Below are positions 1 to 7,010 of a stretch of 52,368 nucleotides of DNA, in pieces. The notes under the pieces are model-generated. The model was not told where the DNA came from and searched no databases. It saw nothing but the letters and a program-made list of their open reading frames with translations. Within the stretch, counting starts at the first letter, position 1. Each line of letters opens with the position of its first letter. Made by a program: the position numbers and the translations under genes. The DNA lies in the NCBI RefSeq assembly GCF_913776295.1, contig NZ_CAJYOJ010000076.1, forward strand, positions 1 to 52,368. The letters run 5' to 3'. The DNA comes from an uncultured Pedobacter sp. (GTDB taxonomy: Bacteria; Bacteroidota; Bacteroidia; Sphingobacteriales; Sphingobacteriaceae).

Positions 1-237
1 TAATCGGGTTTAGGTGGCCCGGCCGGTAAGGAGATTGGGGGTTGCAAAGCGCAAAATTTACTATGCCTTTAAAATTTCAATGGGTTTTACAGCACTGTTC
101 TGCGTAAATAAACCCCTGCCCGTTGCAGGCGGGTGATCGCAGCGAACACGAAGTGCAACGGAGTAAAGCGAAGAGCAGGAAGAAACTTCACTATTTAACC
201 CAGGTTTTGCTTTCCGAAACAAAAAAATAATACTTTT
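1..237. other. Intergenic edge region, no gene seen
   Basis: This stretch lies downstream of the minus-strand helix-hairpin-helix gene and runs off the window edge. It is more GC-rich than its surroundings and holds short inverted words around 114-135 (cccctgcccg against gcaggcggg). The word gatcgcagcg at 135-144 recurs near the other end of the window (about 52216). I see no open frame with protein character and no RNA gene. It is probably intergenic repeat-type DNA; this is an inference. Confidence 0.4.
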
Positions 238-1134
238 CTAAAAAGAAATATAAGGCGCAATCTTATCAATCACCTGCTGATTTAAGAGAATGATCTTTTT
301 TAAATCGGCTACACCGGTATAATTACCATGCTGCCTGCGGTATTGAATAATGGCATTGATCTGTTTAAACGTAAGATAGGGATTACGCTTTAAATCATTA
401 AAAGTTGCCGTATTGAGGTTGATCGTTTTTAGCGGCGTATTACCAATTTTAATCTGATCTTTAATTTCGGCATATTTATTAGAATCTAAGCCGTACACTT
501 CAAGAAGCTGTTCTTTTTTATGGAAACCACCTAAACGTTCGCGGTATTTAAGAATTCTAAGTGCAAAAGTCCCACCGATGCCTTTAATCTCATCCAATTG
601 AGTAGAATCTGCCGTATTAATATCAACAACCACCGGAGCTTTTTTGGCATATTCCTTCCTTTCATTACGCGCATCACTTTTGGGCAATCTTATTGTCTCG
701 GGTATGCTGGCATAGGGCAATATCTTTTTATACATTTCAGGCGAAATGGTATACATTTTCTGAAGATCCTCGGGTTTATAAAACCTTCCTCCCTTATTGG
801 TATAATTTACAATGGATTGTGCCTGTTTTGCTGAAAGGCCCAGCGTTTCCCACCCCTCTTTCGTTAATGTATTGGGATCGAATTTAAAAAGCTTAACTGT
901 TTTTTTGTGGCTGAAAGTTTCGATCCGATCGCGAACAGCATCATTAGTCGCTTGATCTGTTATGCTAATCTGCTGAATTTGTGCTAAAAGATTCGGGTCA
1001 TCCTTTGGAACCGGCTGCCAATAGCCAAATATAATTGGTACGGCCTTTATAATCATGATAATAAAGACCAGGAGCAACAATCCGTTGAATTCGCTTTTGC
1101 TTACACCAAAATTTTTGTTGAACCAAATTCTCAT
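238..1134 (-). CDS. Membrane-anchored ComEA-like helix-hairpin-helix protein
   Basis: This 298-residue protein has one N-terminal membrane segment (about residues 16-38, LLLLVFIIMIIKAVPIIFGY) followed by three ComEA-type helix-hairpin-helix repeats. The repeats start near residues 85 (FDPNTLTKEGWETLGL), 172 (INTADSTQLDEIKGIGG) and 237 (INLNTATFNDLKRNPYLT). Such modules bind the DNA backbone without sequence specificity, and ComEA itself is a DNA-uptake receptor. Proteins with this layout are common in Bacteroidota, often without a complete competence system nearby, so a DNA-binding envelope protein is the safe call. The orientation is divergent from the olsF-like gene. No other competence gene is seen in the window. 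Confidence 0.8.
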   Translation of the reverse strand: MRIWFNKNFGVSKSEFNGLLLLVFIIMIIKAVPIIFGYWQPVPKDDPNLLAQIQQISITDQATNDAVRDRIETFSHKKTVKLFKFDPNTLTKEGWETLGLSAKQAQSIVNYTNKGGRFYKPEDLQKMYTISPEMYKKILPYASIPETIRLPKSDARNERKEYAKKAPVVVDINTADSTQLDEIKGIGGTFALRILKYRERLGGFHKKEQLLEVYGLDSNKYAEIKDQIKIGNTPLKTINLNTATFNDLKRNPYLTFKQINAIIQYRRQHGNYTGVADLKKIILLNQQVIDKIAPYISF

Positions 1135-1171
1135 TGATGCGATATGACATGTGGATTATAAATATAAATCT

Positions 1172-1179
1172 TATTTTTG
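1172..1179 (+). promoter_or_regulatory. Bacteroidota -7 promoter element for the olsF-like gene
   Basis: TATTTTTG fits the TAnnTTTG -7 consensus of the Bacteroidota primary sigma factor. Transcription would start near 1186. That leaves a leader of about 43 bases before the ATG at 1229, which favours ATG over the in-frame TTG at 1202. No convincing -33 TTTG is visible. Confidence 0.45.
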
Positions 1180-1228
1180 GGATTGCAAAACTGACTAGGT
1201 TTTGCCTATCAACAATCTAAGAATTTAT

Positions 1229-2980
1229 ATGAAAATCATAACTACATCTGAGTTTGCGAAAGCAACAAAGATAGATAAGCTAGGTGTACCAGGTTTAGCA
1301 GGTTTGATGATGGAGATCATGAAACTGAACGACATTAATGATGTATTTGCGCAAAACCAACACTTTAAAGGCTTAGAATTTGTAGACAAGATACTGGAAA
1401 CCATTGGTGTTTCTATCGAATTTGACGATGATGATTTAAATAGCATACCGAAAACCGGGCCGTTTATTGCCATTGCAAACCACCCTTATGGCGGTGTGGA
1501 AGGTTTGGCCCTGGTTAAACTTTTATGTACGGTTAGGCCGGATGCCAAGGTAATGGTGAATTTTATTCTGAAAAAAATACCAAACCTGGATGAGTTTTTT
1601 GTGGCTGTAAATCCGTTTGAAAATGTGCAGCATTCATCCAGCATCAGCGGATTGAAGACTACTTTTGATCTGCTTAGAAACGGCACGCCGATTGGCATTT
1701 TCCCGGCCGGGGAGGTTTCTACTTTTAAATTAGATGCGCAGCAGGTAACCGACAGGATGTGGCACCCTGTTGTTGGAAAGCTGATTGCTAAAGCTAAAGT
1801 ACCGGTTGTACCGATTTATTTCCATGGCAACAACGGTGTTTTCTTTAATATTCTGAGCTTTATACACCCTACCCTGCGAACGGCAAAACTACCTTCAGAA
1901 TTTTTAAACAAACATGGCCGTACCATTAAAGTTAGGATTGGCAAACCCATAGCCGTATCTGAAATTTCGCATATGAACAGCAGCAATAAGCTGATGGACT
2001 TTTTAAGGGCCCGGACGTATGCGCTGGGTATTGGTTTAGACACCGAAAAGAAACTCTTTAATCCATTAAACTTATTTAAGATTAAAAAGAAACCTGCGGA
2101 GGTAATTGAGGAAACTTCCAGGCTTTTAATCAAAAATGAGGTTGCGGCGCTGGAAGATTTCAGGGTTTGGACGGAGAAAAATTATGAGGTATACATTGTC
2201 CCGACTTTAAAAATCCCGAATATTTTAAGGGAGATAGGTCGCCTTCGCGAAATTACTTTCCGTGAGGTTGGCGAGGGCACCAACAAAAAAATCGATCTGG
2301 ATAATTACGATATCTACTATAACCATTTATTTATATGGGATAAAGATTTAGAAAATATTGTAGGCGCTTACCGGATTGGAAAAGGTGATGAGATTTTAGA
2401 AAGCATGGGCCGCCGTGGTTTTTACCTTTCTGAACTCTTTAAAATGAAAGATCAATTCTACCCGATGCTGAGACAAGGTATTGAACTGGGCAGATCGTGG
2501 ATCAGAAAAGAATACCAGGGTAAACCACTTCCGTTATTCCTGTTATGGAAAGGGATTTTAAAATACCTGATCGATAATCCACAGTACCGCTATATGTTCG
2601 GTCCGGTAAGTATCAGCAACAATTTCTCGAAATTCAGCAAGGCTTTGATTGTAGATTACATTACCAAAAACCATTTCGATTACGAAATGGCCAAATATGT
2701 TAAACCCCGAAACAAATTTAAAGCCGATTTACTGCCAATTTCTACCGATACCCTGGTCGACAGCAGCGAATCTTTTAAAGATCTTGATAGCATTATCGGA
2801 GATATTGAAAACTCACATATTAAAATCCCGGTGTTGTTAAGGCAGTATATGAACCTGAATGCAAAAATTATCTCGTTTAATATCGACCCTAAGTTTTCTG
2901 ATTGTTTAGATGGTTTCTTAGTGGTTGATACCCATAGTATTCCTGCAGAGATTTTAGAGAAACTTGGCAAAAATCTATAA
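1229..2980 (+). CDS. olsF: Bifunctional acyltransferase, OlsF-type aminolipid (ornithine/glycine lipid) synthase
   Basis: The 583-residue protein has a PlsC/hemolysin-like acyltransferase half (about residues 60-270) and a GNAT-like hemolysin/OlsB-type half (about 310-480). This order matches OlsF, where the N-terminal half does O-acylation and the C-terminal half N-acylation, making ornithine-type aminolipids at the inner membrane. The acyltransferase motif reads NHPYGGVEG (His85, Glu91), an HX5E arrangement instead of the textbook HX4D, and block III is FPAGEVS (158-164) instead of FPEGTRS. The ATG at 1229 is preferred to the TTG at 1202 because of a better N-terminus and the promoter position. 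A terminator follows directly. The amino acid used (ornithine, glycine or other) cannot be read from the sequence. Confidence 0.8.
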   Translation: MKIITTSEFAKATKIDKLGVPGLAGLMMEIMKLNDINDVFAQNQHFKGLEFVDKILETIGVSIEFDDDDLNSIPKTGPFIAIANHPYGGVEGLALVKLLCTVRPDAKVMVNFILKKIPNLDEFFVAVNPFENVQHSSSISGLKTTFDLLRNGTPIGIFPAGEVSTFKLDAQQVTDRMWHPVVGKLIAKAKVPVVPIYFHGNNGVFFNILSFIHPTLRTAKLPSEFLNKHGRTIKVRIGKPIAVSEISHMNSSNKLMDFLRARTYALGIGLDTEKKLFNPLNLFKIKKKPAEVIEETSRLLIKNEVAALEDFRVWTEKNYEVYIVPTLKIPNILREIGRLREITFREVGEGTNKKIDLDNYDIYYNHLFIWDKDLENIVGAYRIGKGDEILESMGRRGFYLSELFKMKDQFYPMLRQGIELGRSWIRKEYQGKPLPLFLLWKGILKYLIDNPQYRYMFGPVSISNNFSKFSKALIVDYITKNHFDYEMAKYVKPRNKFKADLLPISTDTLVDSSESFKDLDSIIGDIENSHIKIPVLLRQYMNLNAKIISFNIDPKFSDCLDGFLVVDTHSIPAEILEKLGKNL

Positions 2981-2991
2981 TTTATGCCATA

Positions 2992-3021
2992 AAAAAACCC
3001 AGACATCCATCTGGGTTTTTT
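2992..3021 (+). terminator. Rho-independent terminator after the olsF-like gene
   Basis: A hairpin pairs aaaaaacccaga (2992-3003) with tctgggtttttt (3010-3021) over a 6-base loop and ends in a T-run. It begins 12 bases after the stop codon. Confidence 0.85.
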
Positions 3022-3306
3022 ATTATCAACTAACCTAAACTTTATAAATACTAACCAAATATTTATGGCACAAAAGTAGTTTGGCCATGTTAAATTGGTA
3101 TTAAAGAAATGTTATTTATAGAAATTTATTAATGTACCGGATGTAATTTGCCAATACCCGTAATGGATATGGAAGAAAGTCCGGCTTTAGCAAATCTGTT
3201 CAAGATGTTAACATAGTATTAAGCACCACTTAAATGGTTTACATAAAGAAATTGTTGCTTTTACATTAATAATAAGTAAATTTAAAATAACCAAATATGG
3301 CGCGGC
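3022..3306. other. AT-rich intergenic region
   Basis: This is the gap between the olsF-like terminator and the next secreted protein. It is AT-rich with no coding frame. I see no clear TAnnTTTG element for the downstream gene and no stable structure. Confidence 0.4.
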
Positions 3307-4515
3307 TTGAAAAAAAGAATTTACATCTGCATTTTGAGAACTATTTTGTTCGCTGGCCTGATGACGAATGCTATCGGCTCAAAGGGACAGCAACATGCTT
3401 TCGATTTTTATGATGGAGCCTTTAATTTCAGTGTCGATTCTACAATAGTTTTTCCTGTACCTCAAGAGGCAACTACATCAGCTGTTTCAAACTTTTATCA
3501 TCAGATCTCTTCAGGAAGATACGCTTCCCTGATCTCATCTTTAGAAAGGTACCAGAAAGAATATAATTTAAACGACTGGATTTATTATCAGCTGATCCGT
3601 AAAACAGCCGAACAGATTAGTCCGAAAGCAAATAACTATTTTGCCTACACCTTATACAAATGGTTTTTACTCAGTAAGTGTGGCTATGATGCAAGGCTGG
3701 CAGTAGGTAATGATCAGGTCATTTTTTATGTGAGAAATGAGGAGGACATCAGCGATATTCCGTTTTTTATGATTGAAGGAAAAAAGTTTATGTGCCTGAA
3801 CTACCATGATTATGGCAAACTATTTAAGCAGGCCGATGCTTACAAACCGGTAAAAATATTAATTCCGGAAGGTAAAAATCCATTTTCGTATAAAGTAACG
3901 CGAATGCCCGATTTTAAGCCCGAAAGTTATGAGGAAAAGGACATTGAATTTAGCTACCGTCAGAAAATACATCATTTTAAACTAAAAGTTAATCAGGATG
4001 TTCAAACCATTTTCAAAAATTATCCGGTAGTTGATTTTGAGAGTTACTTTAATATTCCGCTAAGCCGAGAAACATACAGTTCTCTGATCCCCACACTGAA
4101 AGAAAATCTGAAAAACATGGATCAGAAAAAAGGCGTTGATTACCTGATGAGATTTACACGTTATGGCTTTCTATATGAAGATGACAGTGAAAACTATGGT
4201 AAGGAAAAACGATTCGCTCCGGAACAAACCTTGTTAAGTAAATATAGTGACTGCGATGACCGTGCTGCGTTATTTTTTTATCTGGTGAAAGAAATATATA
4301 ACCTCCCGATGATCGCTTTGCTATATCCCAAACATTTAACCATTGCCGTACAGTTTGATAAACCGGTAGGCGAAGCAATTACTTACAAGGGCAAAAAATA
4401 TTCTTATTGCGAACCAACCCCGCAATCAAAAAACCTAAAGATAGGACAAATTGCCACCAACCTGAAAAATCTGAAATATGATGTGGTATATGCCTATGAG
4501 CCTGGCAATAAATAA
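3307..4515 (+). CDS. Secreted transglutaminase-like protein of unknown function
   Basis: The 402-residue product begins MKKRIYICILRTILFAGLMT, a signal peptide with likely cleavage after about residue 28. The C-terminal quarter holds KYSDCDDRAALFFYL (Cys316) and HLTIAVQF (His343), the Cys...His pattern of transglutaminase-like cysteine proteases in the papain superfamily. The N-terminal 250 residues are not recognised. The start is TTG at 3307; the ATG at 3297 is in another frame, so TTG is needed to give the signal peptide. The gene stands alone between non-coding gaps. The export signal suggests a periplasmic or surface location. The transglutaminase-like fold is a family inference and the substrate is unknown. 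Confidence 0.65.
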   Translation: MKKRIYICILRTILFAGLMTNAIGSKGQQHAFDFYDGAFNFSVDSTIVFPVPQEATTSAVSNFYHQISSGRYASLISSLERYQKEYNLNDWIYYQLIRKTAEQISPKANNYFAYTLYKWFLLSKCGYDARLAVGNDQVIFYVRNEEDISDIPFFMIEGKKFMCLNYHDYGKLFKQADAYKPVKILIPEGKNPFSYKVTRMPDFKPESYEEKDIEFSYRQKIHHFKLKVNQDVQTIFKNYPVVDFESYFNIPLSRETYSSLIPTLKENLKNMDQKKGVDYLMRFTRYGFLYEDDSENYGKEKRFAPEQTLLSKYSDCDDRAALFFYLVKEIYNLPMIALLYPKHLTIAVQFDKPVGEAITYKGKKYSYCEPTPQSKNLKIGQIATNLKNLKYDVVYAYEPGNK

Positions 4516-4629
4516 TACCCGACATATTAAATTAAGGTTAACTAAAAGTTAAAATAATATTATTTTATCAAGTACCGAAAGATCAACACTTTATTTACCG
4601 TATTTTTAAGCGCTAAGTATAATAACCAT

Positions 4630-4905
4630 ATGGCCGCTATCATCTATACTGTTATCAAAGAATTCTTTGTCGAAATTCACGGCCACCCGGTCAAGGCCAG
4701 AATCTTATCGCCAATTAGTGATGATAAAACCTTTACCTTTCAGGTCAGTTCACACTTTAAAAATGCCAGCGAACAGGAAGCCAACGTACCGGCCTCCACC
4801 TTTACTTCTTATACCAATGCCGAACGCCATTTGCTGGGCTACCTTGAAGCTTTTCAAAACACACTGGATTTAGGTGGCGATGTAGCACCAGGGGTTGATT
4901 TTTAA
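4630..4905 (+). CDS. Small hypothetical protein (91 aa)
   Basis: I do not recognise this 91-residue protein. It has no signal peptide or membrane segment and reads as a small soluble alpha/beta protein (FFVEIHGHPVKARIL, then FTFQVSSHFKNA). The ATG at 4630 is the natural start. It lies 114 bases after the transglutaminase-like gene on the same strand, with its own non-coding gap downstream, so it is probably monocistronic. The balanced, non-repetitive composition argues for a real gene, but no function can be assigned. Confidence 0.6.
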   Translation: MAAIIYTVIKEFFVEIHGHPVKARILSPISDDKTFTFQVSSHFKNASEQEANVPASTFTSYTNAERHLLGYLEAFQNTLDLGGDVAPGVDF

Positions 4906-5051
4906 ACCTGTTACGGATCGTATTCGAGCAGAAGTGTTTAATATTCGATTGATTGAGATCCAATCTGATTAACAGCAGGAAATATTTTATATGTTAAGTA
5001 AGAGGTTTACCGTTAACATAATCATAATATTAACTTAACTTTCTGTTTTTT

Positions 5052-5059
5052 TACCTTTG
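5052..5059 (+). promoter_or_regulatory. -7 promoter element for the 103-aa lysine-rich protein gene
   Basis: TACCTTTG matches TAnnTTTG exactly. Transcription would start at about 5066, giving a leader of roughly 14 bases before the ATG at 5080. The -33 region lacks a clean TTTG. Confidence 0.55.
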
Positions 5060-5079
5060 TAAAAACCCGTAAATTTCAG

Positions 5080-5391
5080 ATGAAAAAGAACAAATCCAAG
5101 TCGAAAAATCACTCGACAAATAAAAAGCTACGTAAAGAATTAGAATCGAAATTAACCTTTGCATTTAACGAATTGGTTAATCAATATGGAAAAGCCAAAA
5201 AAACGGACAAAGTGATTGAGAAGTTTGCCAAACAACTTGTTAAGAAGGTAAATATTCCTGTTGTTGATGATTTAATAACAGCATCGATCAACGAAGAGAA
5301 AGCTATTGTTGCGGACATTGAAGAAAAACCAGTTAAAGTGGTTTCTACAAAGAAAACAAAAGCCTCATTAAAAGAAGCAGAATTGAAATAA
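5080..5391 (+). CDS. Small lysine-rich hypothetical protein
   Basis: The 103-residue product is very basic at its N-terminus (MKKNKSKSKNHSTNKKLRKE). A predicted helical segment at about residues 20-70 follows, then a Lys/Glu-rich tail. The composition suggests a nucleic-acid or nucleoid associated small protein, but no named domain is visible. A good promoter sits just upstream and a bidirectional terminator 9 bases downstream, so it is a complete single-gene unit. The function is unknown; the histone-like idea rests only on charge. Confidence 0.65.
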   Translation: MKKNKSKSKNHSTNKKLRKELESKLTFAFNELVNQYGKAKKTDKVIEKFAKQLVKKVNIPVVDDLITASINEEKAIVADIEEKPVKVVSTKKTKASLKEAELK

Positions 5392-5400
5392 AAGCTGACA

Positions 5401-5434
5401 AAAAAGGCCGGGAGTGCAGATTCCCGGCCTTTTT
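5401..5434. terminator. Bidirectional terminator between convergent genes
   Basis: aaaaaggccggga (5401-5413) pairs with tcccggccttttt (5422-5434) around an 8-base loop. A-runs and T-runs on both sides allow it to serve both the lysine-rich protein gene (+) and the beta-helix lipoprotein gene (-). Confidence 0.85.
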
Positions 5435-5460
5435 ATTTTAAATCGTTATTAAAAATCAGC

Positions 5461-6897
5461 TTATTTAACAGCACCAGGAGTGGTGTAAGGTAATGATTGA
5501 GGATCAAAATGAGCCCAGCCAGCAGCCCAGTTATCAGCACCAAAAGCACCTCTGTAGGCTACAGCTGTAAAACCTGATGTTAATTTAGCATTAGCAAATG
5601 AAGCACCGGTTGCTGCAGCAGAATTTGCCACTACCGTAAAGTTTGGAGTACCAACCCTTGAGCTTGCAACCAGATCTGCAGAATATTTGTAAGGATCGGT
5701 AATGATGCTCGACGCTAAAGCAGTAGGGTCAAAAGTATTCAATGCTGTCGCAGCCTGCAATAATGGGCTAATCACACTTAAAGCTGTTGCATTAGAAGCT
5801 TTAATCTGATTTCCTTTACCATTGCTATTATAGATCAGGTTGTTTGCAAATAATGATTTACCAGTAGCAAGATTGCTGGATGCGTTTGCACCGGCAGAAC
5901 CAGCACCATCATCATAATAAACACCTTCAGTATAACCAACAATGATAGAGTTAACTAAACTCATTGCAGAGTTACGACGGATTTGAGCACCGTGCTGGAA
6001 GTTAGCATTGATGCTGCTACCACCAGAACCTACAGGGCCTAAAATCGTCATGTTTGAAAAAATAGCAGAAGTTTGAGGCGCTGAGTTGTCACCGGCCGCA
6101 TTGTTATCGGATTCGAAACCGTTTGATCCGGAAACGTCAGCAGTTACAGCTAAACGTTGTGCTAAACCAAACTGAACTTTACCTGAGAAACCGTTATCGG
6201 TATCAAAATCATCATCCCAGCTATCGATAGCCAATAAGTGAGCACAGTTAACTGCACCACCGAACCATTCGAAAGCATCATCACCAGAACGGTAAACCTC
6301 GATATAATCGATTTGAGTACCTGAACCAACTGAACCAAAAGTTAAACCGTTGATTTCGTTATCAGGACTTAAAGCAATACCTGCATACTCTATACGCACA
6401 TATTTCATCACACCTGAATTATCGGCATTATCGGTACCACCATGTTTACCTTTATCAGTTGCATCAGATATACCCTCAATTGGAACAGATGTACCTAAGT
6501 TGTTCTGAGCTTTACCCAAAAGAATCACACCACCCCAATCGCCTTCTTTGCGAGCACCAGCAGCTACACTTGAAGTAAATACAATGGGTTTATCTACTGT
6601 ACCGGTTGCATTGATTTTAGCTCCTCTTGTAATAACCAAAGCACCTTTGGTAGCTTTATCACCTTTAATAATCGTACCAGGCTGAATGGTTAAAGTAGCA
6701 TTGTTGGTTACAAAAACATTACCTTTTAACAGGTAAATTTTATCTGCACTCCAGGTTGTACTTGCTGTTACATCACCAGAAACTTCTACTGTGTTAGCCG
6801 CTAAAGGTGGGTTAATATCATCATCGACAGTGTTTTTAGAACAACTTGCCAACAAAACGATTACGCTCATTGCGCAAAGTAATAATTGTTTTTTCAT
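5461..6897 (-). CDS. Surface lipoprotein with parallel beta-helix-like repeats
   Basis: This 478-residue protein has a lipoprotein signal ending in the lipobox LLASC (Cys at about 19). A Ser/Thr/Gly/Asn-rich body follows with a motif typical of right-handed beta-helix proteins (TWSADKIYLLKGNVFVTNNA, LTIQPGTIIKGDKATKGALV). A central acidic stretch (SWDDDFDTDNGFSG) may bind metal. It is encoded 113 bases downstream of a TonB-dependent receptor on the same strand, so the two probably form a transport pair like SusC with a surface lipoprotein, although this is not a SusD fold. The ligand is unknown. Related pairs are common in Bacteroidota; a link to phosphate or metal acquisition is only a guess. 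Confidence 0.7.
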   Translation of the reverse strand: MKKQLLLCAMSVIVLLASCSKNTVDDDINPPLAANTVEVSGDVTASTTWSADKIYLLKGNVFVTNNATLTIQPGTIIKGDKATKGALVITRGAKINATGTVDKPIVFTSSVAAGARKEGDWGGVILLGKAQNNLGTSVPIEGISDATDKGKHGGTDNADNSGVMKYVRIEYAGIALSPDNEINGLTFGSVGSGTQIDYIEVYRSGDDAFEWFGGAVNCAHLLAIDSWDDDFDTDNGFSGKVQFGLAQRLAVTADVSGSNGFESDNNAAGDNSAPQTSAIFSNMTILGPVGSGGSSINANFQHGAQIRRNSAMSLVNSIIVGYTEGVYYDDGAGSAGANASSNLATGKSLFANNLIYNSNGKGNQIKASNATALSVISPLLQAATALNTFDPTALASSIITDPYKYSADLVASSRVGTPNFTVVANSAAATGASFANAKLTSGFTAVAYRGAFGADNWAAGWAHFDPQSLPYTTPGAVK

Positions 6898-7010
6898 CTT
6901 TCCTTGTTTCTTAACTTTTTATAAAATTATTATCCTATTGTAATTTGTAGATTAAACAGATTTTAAAATATCATTAACATCAGCACTTTTCACTAAACAT
7001 GATCTTAACA

